Made by a program: the position numbers and the translations under genes
DNA from: Flagellimonas sp. 389
GTDB lineage: Bacteria > Bacteroidota > Bacteroidia > Flavobacteriales > Flavobacteriaceae
Length of the DNA stretch: 64,000 nucleotides
Direction: 5' to 3'
Assembly (NCBI RefSeq): GCF_018449435.1
Contig: NZ_JAHCMU010000003.1
Location: 203,584 to 267,583 of the forward strand
Notes under the pieces: generated by a model
The model's input: the letters and a program-made list of their open reading frames with translations, nothing else
Told to the model about the DNA's origin: nothing
The model's database searches: none
Part shown: positions 52,774 through 61,970 of the stretch, in pieces
Position numbering within the stretch: position 1 is the first letter of the stretch
How the letters are laid out: every line of letters starts with the position of its first letter

Positions 52774-54957
52774 TCACCTCGCAAATAGCAACTCCCTATA
52801 CTTGGTGAATGGCCATAAATCGTCCGAAATCAATTTTTCCAACTTGTCAGATTGCTCCCGTATGGTTTCAAAATAGGGTTTTACGTTATTACAATACGCT
52901 TGAGCTTTTTTATTGATTGTAGAGAGTCCATTGGCACGTCTACGAGCAGCAGTCATATCATCCGTTTGTTTTTTGATTTCCGATATGTGCTCCCCGATCT
53001 GTTCCAGAATATTCAATTGCCCCTCGGCAACTTTTTTATGAGCTGCACCATAGACTTCTTTAAGGCCTTTTATATTTTCCAAAAGCAAATTCTGATAACG
53101 TAATGCTGACGGTATAATATGATTGTACACCATTTCCCCCAGCACCCTTCCTTCAATCTGAAGGTGAAAAATATAGGCTTCCAGCTCTACTTCTTGATGC
53201 GCTTTTAGCTCCACCTCACTCATTACATCCATATCTTTAAAAAGTGCAATACTTTCTTTGGATGTCAACACCTGTAATGCTTCGGGGGTATTTTTATTAT
53301 TGCTAAGTTTTCTTCTTCTGGCTTCTTGTTGCCATTCCATTCCGTAACCATCTCCATCAAAACGGATTCGTTTTGAGGTTTTGATATATTCTCGCAACAC
53401 ATTGAAAACAGCCTCATCTTTTTTAAGGCTCTTTTTATCGATCAATGCATCAACTTCTTTCTTGAATGCGGTAAGTTGTTTTGCCACTATGGTATTGAGC
53501 ACGGTCATGGGCTTAGCGCAGTTGGTCTTTGCCCCTACGCCCCTTATTTCAAATTTATTCCCTGTAAAAGCGAAAGGTGAAGTCCTGTTTCTGTCTGTAT
53601 TGTCCAATAAAATTTCAGGAATTTTACCAACTACATTCAGTTTAAGTTCTGTTTTCTCCTGAGGCGATAACTTTCCTTTAGAAACGCCTTCCAACTCATC
53701 GAGAACATCACTCAATTGTTTTCCAATAAAAATAGAAATAATGGAAGGTGGTGCTTCATTGGCGCCCAATCTATGGTCATTGCTCGCAGATGCAATGGAG
53801 GAACGCAACAACTCCTCATAAATGTCAACAGCTTTTATCGTATTTATAAAAAAGGTGAGGAACTGAAGGTTCTTCATTGGTGTTGAGCCCGGGCTCAAGA
53901 GATTGACCCCAGTATTTGTTGCCAAAGACCAATTGTTGTGCTTTCCCGAGCCATTTACACCAGCGAAGGGCTTTTCATGAAAAAGGACGGTAAAATTATG
54001 TTTATCAGCAATTTCCTCCATGACATCCATCAACAACAAATTGTGATCTACGGAAAGGTTTGCTTCTTCAAAAACGGGCGCAAGTTCAAACTGATTTGGG
54101 GCCACTTCATTATGGCGAGTCTTGACCGGAATACCCAACTTGGTACACTGTTTTTCCAAATCACTCATAAAATTGAGTGCTCTGGCAGGAATCACGCCAA
54201 AATAATGGTCGTCCAATTGTTGGCCTTTTGCGGCAGGGTTGCCCACCAAGGTACGTCCTGTCATTACAATATCCAGCCTTGACTGGGCAAGTGCCTTGTC
54301 CACAAGAAAATACTCTTGTTCCCAACCTAAAGTTGCATAGACTTTACGTACATTTTTATCAAAATATTGCGCTACCGCAGTTGCAGCTTCATCCACAGCA
54401 TGTAAGGCTCTTAGCAATGGAGCTTTGTTGTCCAGTGCTTCACCTGTGTACGCAACAAAAATTGTTGGAATACAAAGTGTTGTTTTATAAATAAAGGCTG
54501 GTGATGTCGGGTCCCAAGCTGTATATCCCCGTGCCTCAAACGTATTGCGTATTCCACCACTTGGAAAACTGGATGCATCTGGTTCTTGCTGTACCAGTTG
54601 AGCTCCCTCAAATTTCTCCATTGCCCTGCCATCTGGCAGTATATCAAAAAATGCATCGTGTTTTTCCGCTGTGGAACCTGTTAAAGGCTGGAACCAGTGT
54701 GTGTAATGCGTAGCACCCATAGACAGTGCCCATGCTTTCATACCTTCAGCAACTTGGTCCGCAATCTTTCTATCTATCTTACTTCCTTGAAAAATGGCAG
54801 ATTTGACCTTTTCAAAAGCTTCCCTGGTCAAAAATTGAAGCATTCGTTCTTCATTAAAGACATTTTTTCCGAACAATTCAGAACGTCTGCCTATTTCTCC
54901 TGTTGTGCGAACCCTTTTTTGGCTCTCTGCTAGCGCTTCAAATCTTGTGTTTGGCAT
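52774..54957 (-). CDS. glnN: Glutamine synthetase type III
   Basis: A 727-residue GSIII, the large double-ring form first known from Bacteroides. It makes glutamine from glutamate, ammonia and ATP. Signatures: GATHYTHWFQPLTGSTAEKHDAF, LGWEQEYFLVDKALAQSR, RHNEVAPNQFELAPVFEEANL, FHEKPFAGVNGSGKHNNWSLAT (the GS glycine/ATP region), and NDHRLGANEAPPSIIS. The C-terminal ~180 residues are helical, as in GSIII. It diverges from a type II GS; a palindromic site lies between. A minus-strand TAGCTTTG at 54976-54983 is a possible -7 box. Confidence 0.95.
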   Translation of the reverse strand: MPNTRFEALAESQKRVRTTGEIGRRSELFGKNVFNEERMLQFLTREAFEKVKSAIFQGSKIDRKIADQVAEGMKAWALSMGATHYTHWFQPLTGSTAEKHDAFFDILPDGRAMEKFEGAQLVQQEPDASSFPSGGIRNTFEARGYTAWDPTSPAFIYKTTLCIPTIFVAYTGEALDNKAPLLRALHAVDEAATAVAQYFDKNVRKVYATLGWEQEYFLVDKALAQSRLDIVMTGRTLVGNPAAKGQQLDDHYFGVIPARALNFMSDLEKQCTKLGIPVKTRHNEVAPNQFELAPVFEEANLSVDHNLLLMDVMEEIADKHNFTVLFHEKPFAGVNGSGKHNNWSLATNTGVNLLSPGSTPMKNLQFLTFFINTIKAVDIYEELLRSSIASASNDHRLGANEAPPSIISIFIGKQLSDVLDELEGVSKGKLSPQEKTELKLNVVGKIPEILLDNTDRNRTSPFAFTGNKFEIRGVGAKTNCAKPMTVLNTIVAKQLTAFKKEVDALIDKKSLKKDEAVFNVLREYIKTSKRIRFDGDGYGMEWQQEARRRKLSNNKNTPEALQVLTSKESIALFKDMDVMSEVELKAHQEVELEAYIFHLQIEGRVLGEMVYNHIIPSALRYQNLLLENIKGLKEVYGAAHKKVAEGQLNILEQIGEHISEIKKQTDDMTAARRRANGLSTINKKAQAYCNNVKPYFETIREQSDKLEKLISDDLWPFTKYRELLFAR

Positions 54958-55035
54958 TATTTAGAATTTAAATCACAAAGCTACAATTAACAATTTAATA
55001 ATATATCCTTCAAAATTTACTTTTTTTTCATTGAG

Positions 55036-55056
55036 CCCTATCCAAAATAGGGGTAA
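55036..55056. promoter_or_regulatory. Palindrome between the two glutamine synthetase genes
   Basis: CCCTAT (55036-55041), 5-base spacer, ATAGGG (55047-55052), then GTAA. It shares TAGGGGTA and the inverted CCCTA half with the site at 29624-29645 upstream of the P-II/AmtB genes. The spacers differ (N5 here, N6 there, depending on how the halves are drawn). A candidate nitrogen-control operator serving both genes. Confidence 0.45.
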
Positions 55057-55121
55057 TTTAAATTATACGTACTAGTTTGTGATTTTAGCCCTTAAAAAAC
55101 CATATTATGAAACGAAAAATA

Positions 55122-55144
55122 TATTTTTGTAAATCATAAATTTG
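55122..55144 (+). promoter_or_regulatory. Candidate -7 boxes of the type II GS gene
   Basis: Two TAnnTTTG matches, TATTTTTG (55122-55129) and TAAATTTG (55137-55144). The second is 24 bases before the ATG, the same distance as in the P-II gene. No clear -33 box. Confidence 0.35.
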
Positions 55145-55167
55145 AGAACTAAATAACTGCAGGAATT

Positions 55168-56178
55168 ATGAGCAAATCTAAATTAGAGTATATCTGGTTG
55201 GATGGATACAAACCAACCGCCAACTTAAGAAGTAAAACAAAAATCGAAGATGATTTTAGTGGTAAACTAGAAGACTGCCCAATGTGGTCTTTTGACGGAA
55301 GTTCTACAAAACAAGCAGAAGGTGGTTCTTCTGACTGTTTGTTGAAGCCCGTAGCGATTTATCCCGATCCTGCTCGTATCAACGGATATTTGGTTATGAC
55401 CGAAGTATTAAATGCCGATGGAACGCCGCATGAGTCAAACTCTAGAGCAACCATTGATGACCCTGATTCTGATTTCTGGTTCGGTTTTGAGCAGGAGTAC
55501 TTTATAATGGATACGCAGACACTTTTGCCGCTTGGCTTCCCCATTGGAGGATACCCAGGTCCACAAGGACTGTATTATTGTTCTGTTGGTGGAAGAAATA
55601 CATGGGGCCGTGATTTAGTCGAAGAACACGCCAATCAATGCATTGATGCCGGATTAAACTTTGAAGGTATCAACCAAGAAGTAGCCGCTGGCCAGTGGGA
55701 ATTTCAATTGTTCGCCAAAGGTGCACAGAAAGCAGGTGATGAAATCTGGATCGCCAGATATCTACTTGACCGTTTAACAGAGTCTTATGGTTACTACATT
55801 GAATATCACCCAAAACCTGTAAAAGGAGACTGGAACGGTTCTGGTATGCACGCAAACTTCTCAAACACAACATTGAGAACTGCTGGTTCTAAAGATGTTT
55901 ATGAAAAAATATGCGAGGCTTTTAGACCTGTAACAAAAGAGCATATTGCAGTATATGGTGAATTTAACGATCAACGTTTGACCGGAGACCATGAAACTGC
56001 ATCAATAAAAGATTTTAGTTATGGTGTATCCGATAGAGGAGCTTCTATTCGTATTCCTATCATGACCGTTGAGAAAGGCTGGAAAGGTTGGTTGGAAGAT
56101 AGAAGACCTGCTTCTAATGGAGATCCGTACAAAATTGCTGCACGTATCATCAAAACCGTTAAGTCAGCGGACATATAA
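55168..56178 (+). CDS. glnA: Glutamine synthetase type II
   Basis: A 336-residue GSII, the eukaryote-like decameric form. Signatures: YIWLDGYKPTANLRSKTK at the start, WSFDGSSTKQAEGGSSDCLL, FWFGFEQEYFIMD (metal-binding Glu), GLNFEGINQEVAAGQWEFQ, GDWNGSGMHANFS (ATP and glutamate loops) and GVSDRGASIRIPI. The N-terminal beta-grasp is short, as usual in GSII. It is paired head to head with GSIII. Having both types gives alternate ways to assimilate ammonia. Confidence 0.95.
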   Translation: MSKSKLEYIWLDGYKPTANLRSKTKIEDDFSGKLEDCPMWSFDGSSTKQAEGGSSDCLLKPVAIYPDPARINGYLVMTEVLNADGTPHESNSRATIDDPDSDFWFGFEQEYFIMDTQTLLPLGFPIGGYPGPQGLYYCSVGGRNTWGRDLVEEHANQCIDAGLNFEGINQEVAAGQWEFQLFAKGAQKAGDEIWIARYLLDRLTESYGYYIEYHPKPVKGDWNGSGMHANFSNTTLRTAGSKDVYEKICEAFRPVTKEHIAVYGEFNDQRLTGDHETASIKDFSYGVSDRGASIRIPIMTVEKGWKGWLEDRRPASNGDPYKIAARIIKTVKSADI

Positions 56179-56212
56179 TATTAGATTAATTGTTGAATAC
56201 ATTTTTAGAAAG

Positions 56213-56238
56213 CCGCCTCAACTTGGGGCGGTTTTTTA
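56213..56238. terminator. Intrinsic terminator after the type II GS gene
   Basis: CCGCCTC / GGGGCGG stem (one G-T pair) with loop AACTT, followed by six T. It lies between convergent genes. Confidence 0.78.
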
Positions 56239-57840
56239 GTTTTCAATTCTTTTAAAAGGTGTGTTCATCCAGTAATCCCCGCTACTACCATCTTTATCGA
56301 GAATTAAAGGTTGCTCTGGGCTATATAAAGGTTCAGTCTTTAAAATAAGTTTTAATTTGTCCATAGGTAGTGAATCTCTGCCATCTTCAACAACCTTTTG
56401 AGTGAAAAACTCTCTAAATTGATTCAAATGTTCCGGCTTTTGTTCATTTAATTTATTCCCATCCACATCCATCAGTTTTGGTATTCGCAGAAAGAATTTT
56501 CTCTCTATGGAATCTGCTGACCCTGAGAACAATTCATTAAGTATTTCTACCTGTCCTCTATTTGTACTGAACTCTAATACTACCCTATTTTCAGTAACCT
56601 TTATCAACTTTTTAAAGTGTATTTTCTTTTCCCCATACCGCAAATCAAAATCGGCTATTCTGAGTTCATCCTGATTCACAGCTGGATGATTGAATTCCAC
56701 TCCTAAATAGTCCTTGTCTTTATCCAAAAACATTTTCTGGATTTTAAAGATTGGTGGGCGAAGAATAGTAAACGTATTATGAAAAGATATATAATTCAAG
56801 TACATTTTTTCATTCAAATCGGCATACTCTACTGTAATGTCATAAATTAATTCCTCAGCTTTTGAATGGTATTGTATCGTAGAACCGTTCCATTTATCAT
56901 TTACTTTTTGTTTGTAAACGCCATATCTCATTTTTCGAATAGCATAATCGTCCTTATCAATATAAATAGTTCCCCATATCTGAAAAGGATGTTTATTTTT
57001 TCTGATAGTAATTTCATATACAGCTTCATCCCCGTAAAATGTATCCCCTACTAATGAAAATCGATGTTGTTTCACAAAATCATCGACCATCTTATCGACA
57101 TAAGAATAAGTAAGTATATTGTGATTTCTTATAGCATCATGAAGGTAGAGCAAAACCAATTCGTTTCCCACGTAATTGCCCAATAGCTCAACATGGGGTA
57201 TGATCTTCTCTTTATTGGAATAATTATAAGGTCTGGCAGCAAGGGAATCCACTTTAAATTCATTATTTTTTGAATACGTATACAAACCATACTGCGTTTC
57301 TTTATAATCATCAATTAGAAAACCACCATCATAGATTTTGACAATTGCTTCGTTCAGATTAATGTATTCATCATCTTGTAATTGATAGTCCCTATAATAG
57401 CCCACAAGATTGAAAGGGCTAACCGGATAGTTCTCAGGTATCCGTTTTAATGCTTTATTTATAATTTGCCTGACCGTTAACTTTTTCCGTTTTCCAGTAA
57501 CTACAGTTTCGGTCAACTGCATTAAAGCAGGAATCATCAAGATTTTATTGGTTTCTTTTTTCTCTAAAGAAGAAAACTCAATATTCTTTGTTTGATAACC
57601 TAAGCAGGATATTTCCAAAAAAGCCCCTTCATGTTGAAAATGCATTGGAATTTTGAATCCCCCGTCTTGATTAGATATTACACCTAATGCCTTCCCTTTT
57701 ACCCTAATGGTAGCAAATATGACAGGTTCATTGGAATTTGCGTCCAACAACCGACCTTGAACGAACTCTTGTTGCCCCCAAGATTGGGTCTGACACAGGA
57801 AAACCAAGCCAATTTGTAAGTACCTCAATACCGAATACAA
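56236..57840 (-). CDS. Carboxypeptidase-like regulatory domain envelope protein
   Basis: 534 residues with a signal peptide (QIGLVFLCQTQSWGQ). Residues ~25-110 form a CarboxypepD_reg-like (beta-sandwich) domain (FVQGRLLDANSNEPVIFATIRVKGKALGVISNQDGGFKI). Next comes the linker TVVTGKRKKLTVRQIINKALKRIPENYP, which is typical of this family. The remainder is strand-rich. Exported, probably periplasmic or outer-membrane associated. Function unknown. Its stop overlaps the terminator next to the GSII gene. Confidence 0.8.
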   Translation of the reverse strand: MYSVLRYLQIGLVFLCQTQSWGQQEFVQGRLLDANSNEPVIFATIRVKGKALGVISNQDGGFKIPMHFQHEGAFLEISCLGYQTKNIEFSSLEKKETNKILMIPALMQLTETVVTGKRKKLTVRQIINKALKRIPENYPVSPFNLVGYYRDYQLQDDEYINLNEAIVKIYDGGFLIDDYKETQYGLYTYSKNNEFKVDSLAARPYNYSNKEKIIPHVELLGNYVGNELVLLYLHDAIRNHNILTYSYVDKMVDDFVKQHRFSLVGDTFYGDEAVYEITIRKNKHPFQIWGTIYIDKDDYAIRKMRYGVYKQKVNDKWNGSTIQYHSKAEELIYDITVEYADLNEKMYLNYISFHNTFTILRPPIFKIQKMFLDKDKDYLGVEFNHPAVNQDELRIADFDLRYGEKKIHFKKLIKVTENRVVLEFSTNRGQVEILNELFSGSADSIERKFFLRIPKLMDVDGNKLNEQKPEHLNQFREFFTQKVVEDGRDSLPMDKLKLILKTEPLYSPEQPLILDKDGSSGDYWMNTPFKRIEN

Positions 57841-57851
57841 AAAATAAGATT

Positions 57852-58826
57852 TTAGCTAATCGTAAAATAAATAAATGTTGCATAATAGGCCACAAGAACT
57901 ATACCATCACGCCATCCTAATCGTAACCCTTTTGGGATAAAAACCAACGGAAGTATCAAGAAAGAAATCCCAAGCATCCAAAAAATGTCGCTAGAGAGCA
58001 ACCCTTGGTCAATAACAGTTATTGGTGTAATTATGGAAGTTATCCCAAGAACAGCGAGAAGGTTAAAAATATTGGAGCCGATCAGGTTGCCCAGAGAGAT
58101 AGCCTTCTCTTTTTTGATAATAGCGATAATGGATGCTGCCAATTCTGGGATACTTGTGCCGACAGAGACAATGGTAACACCAATGACCCTATCGCTCACT
58201 CCAAATGTTGATGCCAGACCCACAGCGCCATCTATCAATAACTCCGAGCCACCCCAAAGAGCAGTTCCCCCTATCCCTAGAAACAGCGCAATTTTATATA
58301 AGGGTAACGGAACATCATCTTCCGGCATTTCATCAATTACCGCTGTTTTCTGAAATCTAAGCAAATAGATTAAGAACAAAAACAAAATGACAACCATGAT
58401 AATGCCTTCATACTGCTCCAAAACCCCATCAAAATAAACAAAGCCTACAAATAATAAGGATGCCGCCATCATCACTGGCCAGTCTGTAGTGTAAAAGTTC
58501 TTGCGCACATCTATGCTTCCCAACAGTACCGTAATGCCAAGTACTAGGCCCAGATTAGCAATATTTGAACCTACAACATTACCAAGGGACAAATCAGGAA
58601 ACCCATCCAAGGCTGCTTTAATACTAACAATAAGTTCCGGGGCAGAGGTGGCGAAAGAAACCACCGTCATACCTATAACTATTTTTGGAATTTCAAGTCT
58701 AAGGGACAAAGCCACCGCAGCTTTTAACAACCAATTCCCTCCCAAAATTAGCAGTGCCAGACCAAGAACAATTAAAAGTAGATTTCCCAAAAATAATTTT
58801 TGATGTAAATATAGAAGAAGATTCAT
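57852..58826 (-). CDS. Calcium/sodium antiporter (CaCA family)
   Basis: 324 residues, about ten membrane helices in two inverted halves. Both alpha-repeats are clear: SFATSAPELIVSIKAALDGFPDLSLGNVVGSNIANLGLVLG and SVGTSIPELAASIIAIIKKEKAISLGNLIGSNIFNLLAVLG, with the ion-binding Glu and Asn residues. It exchanges Ca2+ (or K+) against Na+ across the inner membrane. I chose the ATG at 58826 over an upstream TTG at 58847. It lies upstream of the envelope protein gene, 11 bases apart on the same strand. Confidence 0.9.
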   Translation of the reverse strand: MNLLLYLHQKLFLGNLLLIVLGLALLILGGNWLLKAAVALSLRLEIPKIVIGMTVVSFATSAPELIVSIKAALDGFPDLSLGNVVGSNIANLGLVLGITVLLGSIDVRKNFYTTDWPVMMAASLLFVGFVYFDGVLEQYEGIIMVVILFLFLIYLLRFQKTAVIDEMPEDDVPLPLYKIALFLGIGGTALWGGSELLIDGAVGLASTFGVSDRVIGVTIVSVGTSIPELAASIIAIIKKEKAISLGNLIGSNIFNLLAVLGITSIITPITVIDQGLLSSDIFWMLGISFLILPLVFIPKGLRLGWRDGIVLVAYYATFIYFTIS

Positions 58827-59050
58827 TCGTCGATAGCTTAGTGACAAAAAAATGTTTCATAAAACATTTAAACCACAAATAAATTAGGGTGATAAAATAT
58901 CCAAAAAATACAGAAAACCCGTTACGCAATGAACTGCCCAAAGAATCAATAATCTATTTCTCCAAAAGAATGGAATGGTAAAAAAAGGTGATTTTTTAAA
59001 TGAAACGCTCCTTGGTTTTTGAAATTAACACAAAAAGATAGCTTTATTTA

Positions 59051-59095
59051 TTATGATTTGTAATATGATTTCAAAAATTACATTATAAATCATAA
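59051..59095. repeat. Interrupted AT-rich inverted repeat
   Basis: TTATGATTTGTAAT (59051-59064) pairs with ATTAC (59077-59081) and AAATCATAA (59087-59095) with a 5-base bulge, giving 14 perfect pairs, followed by eight or more T. It is AT-only apart from three pairs. It could be a transcription terminator, an RNA structure or a binding site. Confidence 0.55.
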
Positions 59096-59271
59096 TTTTT
59101 TTAAAGCAAGTCACATCATTCCTAAAGTTGATTTCATTTTTAAAGCTACAATCTTGTATTCAATTTGATTAATTCTTAGCTAAGTATTTGGAAACCTGAC
59201 AATTCTCATTTTATATTCAAAAAACATAACCGGTTCACAACAAATATTCACCCTTTAAATTAATCAATACA

Positions 59272-59334
59272 ATGATAACCATAGTTAAGTTTTTAGTGAT
59301 GTTGCTTATACAGCTCATTGCATCTTTTGTGTAA
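59272..59334 (+). CDS. Candidate 20-residue hydrophobic micro-ORF
   Basis: ATG to TAA encodes MITIVKFLVMLLIQLIASFV. A single hydrophobic helix with one Lys is possible as a leader or toxin-like peptide, but it is unlike the MxTFF family and could be chance in AT-rich DNA. Confidence 0.2.
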   Translation: MITIVKFLVMLLIQLIASFV

Positions 59335-59402
59335 CCAAAAAGCTAATACATTAGTCTGTGTTATTTTAAGTATTTTGCATTTGAAATGTTTAGCTATTTG
59401 AA

Positions 59403-61184
59403 ATGACAAAAAAAATAACTCTTTTATACACCATACTTGTTTCATTCTTTTCGTGTAAACAAGAACCAAAGCAAGTGAACACTCCAGGCCTCAGCGCGAA
59501 TTTTTCCACAATTCTGGACAATTATTATGAAGATGGTCTAAAATTGAACCCAATCAATGCTACAATGGCGGGAGACCATCGTTACGATGATATTTTTATC
59601 AATTTACTTTCAGATGAGTATTTGGACAGAATTAAAACGCATTACAATACATATAAAAATGAATTGGACGCTTTTTCAGATGAAGACCTTTCAGACAGTG
59701 AAAAAATGAGCAAGGCAATTTTGATATGGGAATGCAATATGAATTTGGAAGAACAAAAATTCAATGCAAACCTCACGCCTATTGATCAAATGTGGTCTCC
59801 CAATCTATTTATGGGGCAATTGGCAAGCGGCTCCAGCGCTCAACCTTTCAAGACTGTAGAGGATTATCAAAAATGGCTGAAAAGAGTGGATGGCTATTTG
59901 GAATGGCTGAATTCTGCGGAAGAAAGAATGCGTGAAGGAATGGAAAAAGGTCATGTACTTCCAAAATCCTTAATTGTAAAGGTGCTACCACAATTAGAAT
60001 CGCTCACCGAAAGAAATTTAGAGAACCATCTTTTCTACAAGCCTATCAAAAAGTTTCCTATCGACTTTTCCGAAGAGGAAAAATCCAACTTGGAAGAGGG
60101 CTTCACAAAGATGATACTCGAGAAAATAGTACCTGCCTACGAACGCTTGCATAAATTCATGAGCGAGGAGTATCTTGACGCTGGTCGTGAATCAAGCGGT
60201 ATACAAGGAGAACCGGATGGTGACGCTTACTATGCCCATCAAATTAAGAAGTATACTACTACGAACATGACTGCTGCCGAAATACACGAATTGGGGCTTA
60301 GCGAAGTTGCTAGAATTCGCTCTGAAATGGAAAAGATAAAAATAGCGGTTGGTTTTGAAGGTGATCTAAAAGCCTTTTTCGATTTTGTAAGAAGTAATAA
60401 GGAACTTATGCCCTATAAAGACCCGAATGAAGTAATCGATAACTTTAATGCTATCCATGAGCACATGAAGCCACAGATAGAAAAACTGTTCGATGTAAAG
60501 CCCAAAACTGCTTTTGAAGTAAGGCGAACCGAAGCTTTTAGGGAAAAATCCGCAAGCGCCGAGTACAATCCGGGTTCATTGGATGGCACAAGGCCCGGTA
60601 TTTTTTATGTGCCCATTCCAGATGTTATGGTATACAACACATACTCGGATGAATCACTTTTCTTGCACGAAGCGATTCCCGGACACCATTACCAAATATC
60701 CCTGACACAAGAAAGTGATGTTTTGCCCAAGTTTAGGAAAACGCTTTGGTACAGTGGTTATGGTGAAGGTTGGGCTTTGTACAGTGAATCACTAGGTACT
60801 GAGTTAGGGCTTTATACAGACCCCTACCAGCTTTTTGGTATGCTAGGAGCCGAAATGCACCGTGCAGTGCGTTTGGTGGTGGATACTGGACTACATTACA
60901 AAGGATGGACAAGAGAAGAGGCCATTCAGTACTCTTTGGATAATGAAGCTGAATCTGAAGCAAGTATTACATCAGAAATAGAACGTTATATGGCCAATCC
61001 AGGGCAAGCACTTTCTTATAAAATTGGACAATTAAAAATTAGGGAATTACGTGAAAAAGCTGAAAAAGCCATGGGAGAGAATTTTGATATTCGAAAATTT
61101 CACAATCAAGTATTGGAAACCGGCTGTGTTCCCTTAGCTTTATTAGAGGATAAAATAAATAGTTGGATAAAGGTCAACAATTAG
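59403..61184 (+). CDS. DUF885 family lipoprotein, probable zinc peptidase
   Basis: 593 residues with a lipoprotein signal (TILVSFFSC). It is helical throughout, as in DUF885/M32-like proteins. The metal motif is HEAIPGHHYQ, which is H-E-x-x-x-x-H-H rather than strict HExxH; this is the usual DUF885 pattern. GYGEGWALYSESLGTELGLY provides a likely further ligand Glu. It is a surface or periplasmic peptidase by family resemblance. The substrate is unknown. Confidence 0.87.
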   Translation: MTKKITLLYTILVSFFSCKQEPKQVNTPGLSANFSTILDNYYEDGLKLNPINATMAGDHRYDDIFINLLSDEYLDRIKTHYNTYKNELDAFSDEDLSDSEKMSKAILIWECNMNLEEQKFNANLTPIDQMWSPNLFMGQLASGSSAQPFKTVEDYQKWLKRVDGYLEWLNSAEERMREGMEKGHVLPKSLIVKVLPQLESLTERNLENHLFYKPIKKFPIDFSEEEKSNLEEGFTKMILEKIVPAYERLHKFMSEEYLDAGRESSGIQGEPDGDAYYAHQIKKYTTTNMTAAEIHELGLSEVARIRSEMEKIKIAVGFEGDLKAFFDFVRSNKELMPYKDPNEVIDNFNAIHEHMKPQIEKLFDVKPKTAFEVRRTEAFREKSASAEYNPGSLDGTRPGIFYVPIPDVMVYNTYSDESLFLHEAIPGHHYQISLTQESDVLPKFRKTLWYSGYGEGWALYSESLGTELGLYTDPYQLFGMLGAEMHRAVRLVVDTGLHYKGWTREEAIQYSLDNEAESEASITSEIERYMANPGQALSYKIGQLKIRELREKAEKAMGENFDIRKFHNQVLETGCVPLALLEDKINSWIKVNN

Positions 61185-61254
61185 TTTTTTCACAAATTTT
61201 TAAAGGCTAATGTAGTAACTTCTTGGCTATATTTGTTTTATCAATATACTAACA

Positions 61255-61401
61255 ATGTTTTATAGACTTCTGGCTAGAATGAATAAAGCTCTTCTCCCTT
61301 CTTATTCAAAAAAAGGGTTGGATTTGTCAAAAGCTTCTAAAATACAAATGGCGATAATAGGCTGGCGCTATTTTATAACCACTAAAGCATTGGGTCAATA
61401 G
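61255..61401 (+). CDS. Conserved-type small basic protein (48 residues)
   Basis: 48 residues: MFYRLLARMNKALLPSYSKK, then GLDLSKASKIQMAIIGWRYFITTKALGQ. It is basic and amphipathic. I recall very similar 45-50 residue proteins in many flavobacteria (some labelled SsrA-binding protein, without clear basis), so I judge it real, although it is short. Its last 7 bases overlap the end of the convergent apt gene. Confidence 0.65.
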   Translation: MFYRLLARMNKALLPSYSKKGLDLSKASKIQMAIIGWRYFITTKALGQ

Positions 61402-61907
61402 TTCAACAGTGCTTTGATTTCATAATTTTTAAGTTTAGCTGCTCCATTTAAAAAACCAAGTTGAATCAAAAAATTACATTGTACCACTTCTCCCCCCAAT
61501 TTTTCCACTAGTTTGCAAACTGCATTTGCGGTTCCACCAGTTGCCAACACATCGTCATGTACCAATACTTTTTCGCCCTTTTGTATTGCATCCGTATGAA
61601 TTTCCAAGGTGTCCTCACCATATTCCAAGGAGTAGGACTCCGAAATTATTTTATATGGCAATTTTCCTTTTTTACGCACAGGAACAAAACCGGCATTGAG
61701 TTTTGATGCAATTAAGGGTGCGAAAATAAAACCTCTGCTATCTACACCAACCACCTTGTCAATAGCATAATCTTTAACCATATCGCAAAGTGTTTCACAA
61801 GCTTTGGCAAGTGCTTGAGGATCTTTTAAAAGAGGGGTGATATCCTTAAAAACGACACCAGGTTGAGGAAAGTCTTGTATATCACGAATGTAGCGTTCAA
61901 AATCCAT
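61395..61907 (-). CDS. apt: Adenine phosphoribosyltransferase
   Basis: A 170-residue purine-salvage enzyme (adenine + PRPP to AMP). The PRPP-binding motif is VLVHDDVLATGGTANAV, and the start IRDIQDFPQPGVVFKDITPLLKDP is canonical. GVDSRGFIFAPLIASKLNAGFVPVRKKGKLP completes the family pattern. Normal length. It is divergent from the tRNA-Arg gene. Confidence 0.95.
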   Translation of the reverse strand: MDFERYIRDIQDFPQPGVVFKDITPLLKDPQALAKACETLCDMVKDYAIDKVVGVDSRGFIFAPLIASKLNAGFVPVRKKGKLPYKIISESYSLEYGEDTLEIHTDAIQKGEKVLVHDDVLATGGTANAVCKLVEKLGGEVVQCNFLIQLGFLNGAAKLKNYEIKALLNY

Positions 61908-61925
61908 TATTTTTGGTTATGAGGT

Positions 61926-61956
61926 TTTGTCGTAAATTTAAAAAGAAATATATTTG
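61926..61956 (+). promoter_or_regulatory. Promoter of tRNA-Arg
   Basis: TTTG (61926-61929), an exact 19-base spacer and TATATTTG (61949-61956), a full match to the Bacteroidota consensus. It lies 14 bases before the tRNA 5' end. Confidence 0.75.
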
Positions 61957-61970
61957 CACCCCATAAAAAA

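Larger units (their letters stand above)
58848..59402. other. AT-rich gene-poor stretch upstream of the DUF885 gene
   Basis: 555 bases. It contains a long interrupted inverted repeat (59051-59095), a 20-codon hydrophobic micro-ORF (59272-59334) and no other clear gene. It is probably the promoter region of two divergent genes (antiporter and DUF885). Confidence 0.55.

Noticed and set aside
53938..54713. Several 70-114 codon plus-strand ORFs over the type III glutamine synthetase gene
   Set aside because: Shadows in other frames of a conserved gene; translations look random.
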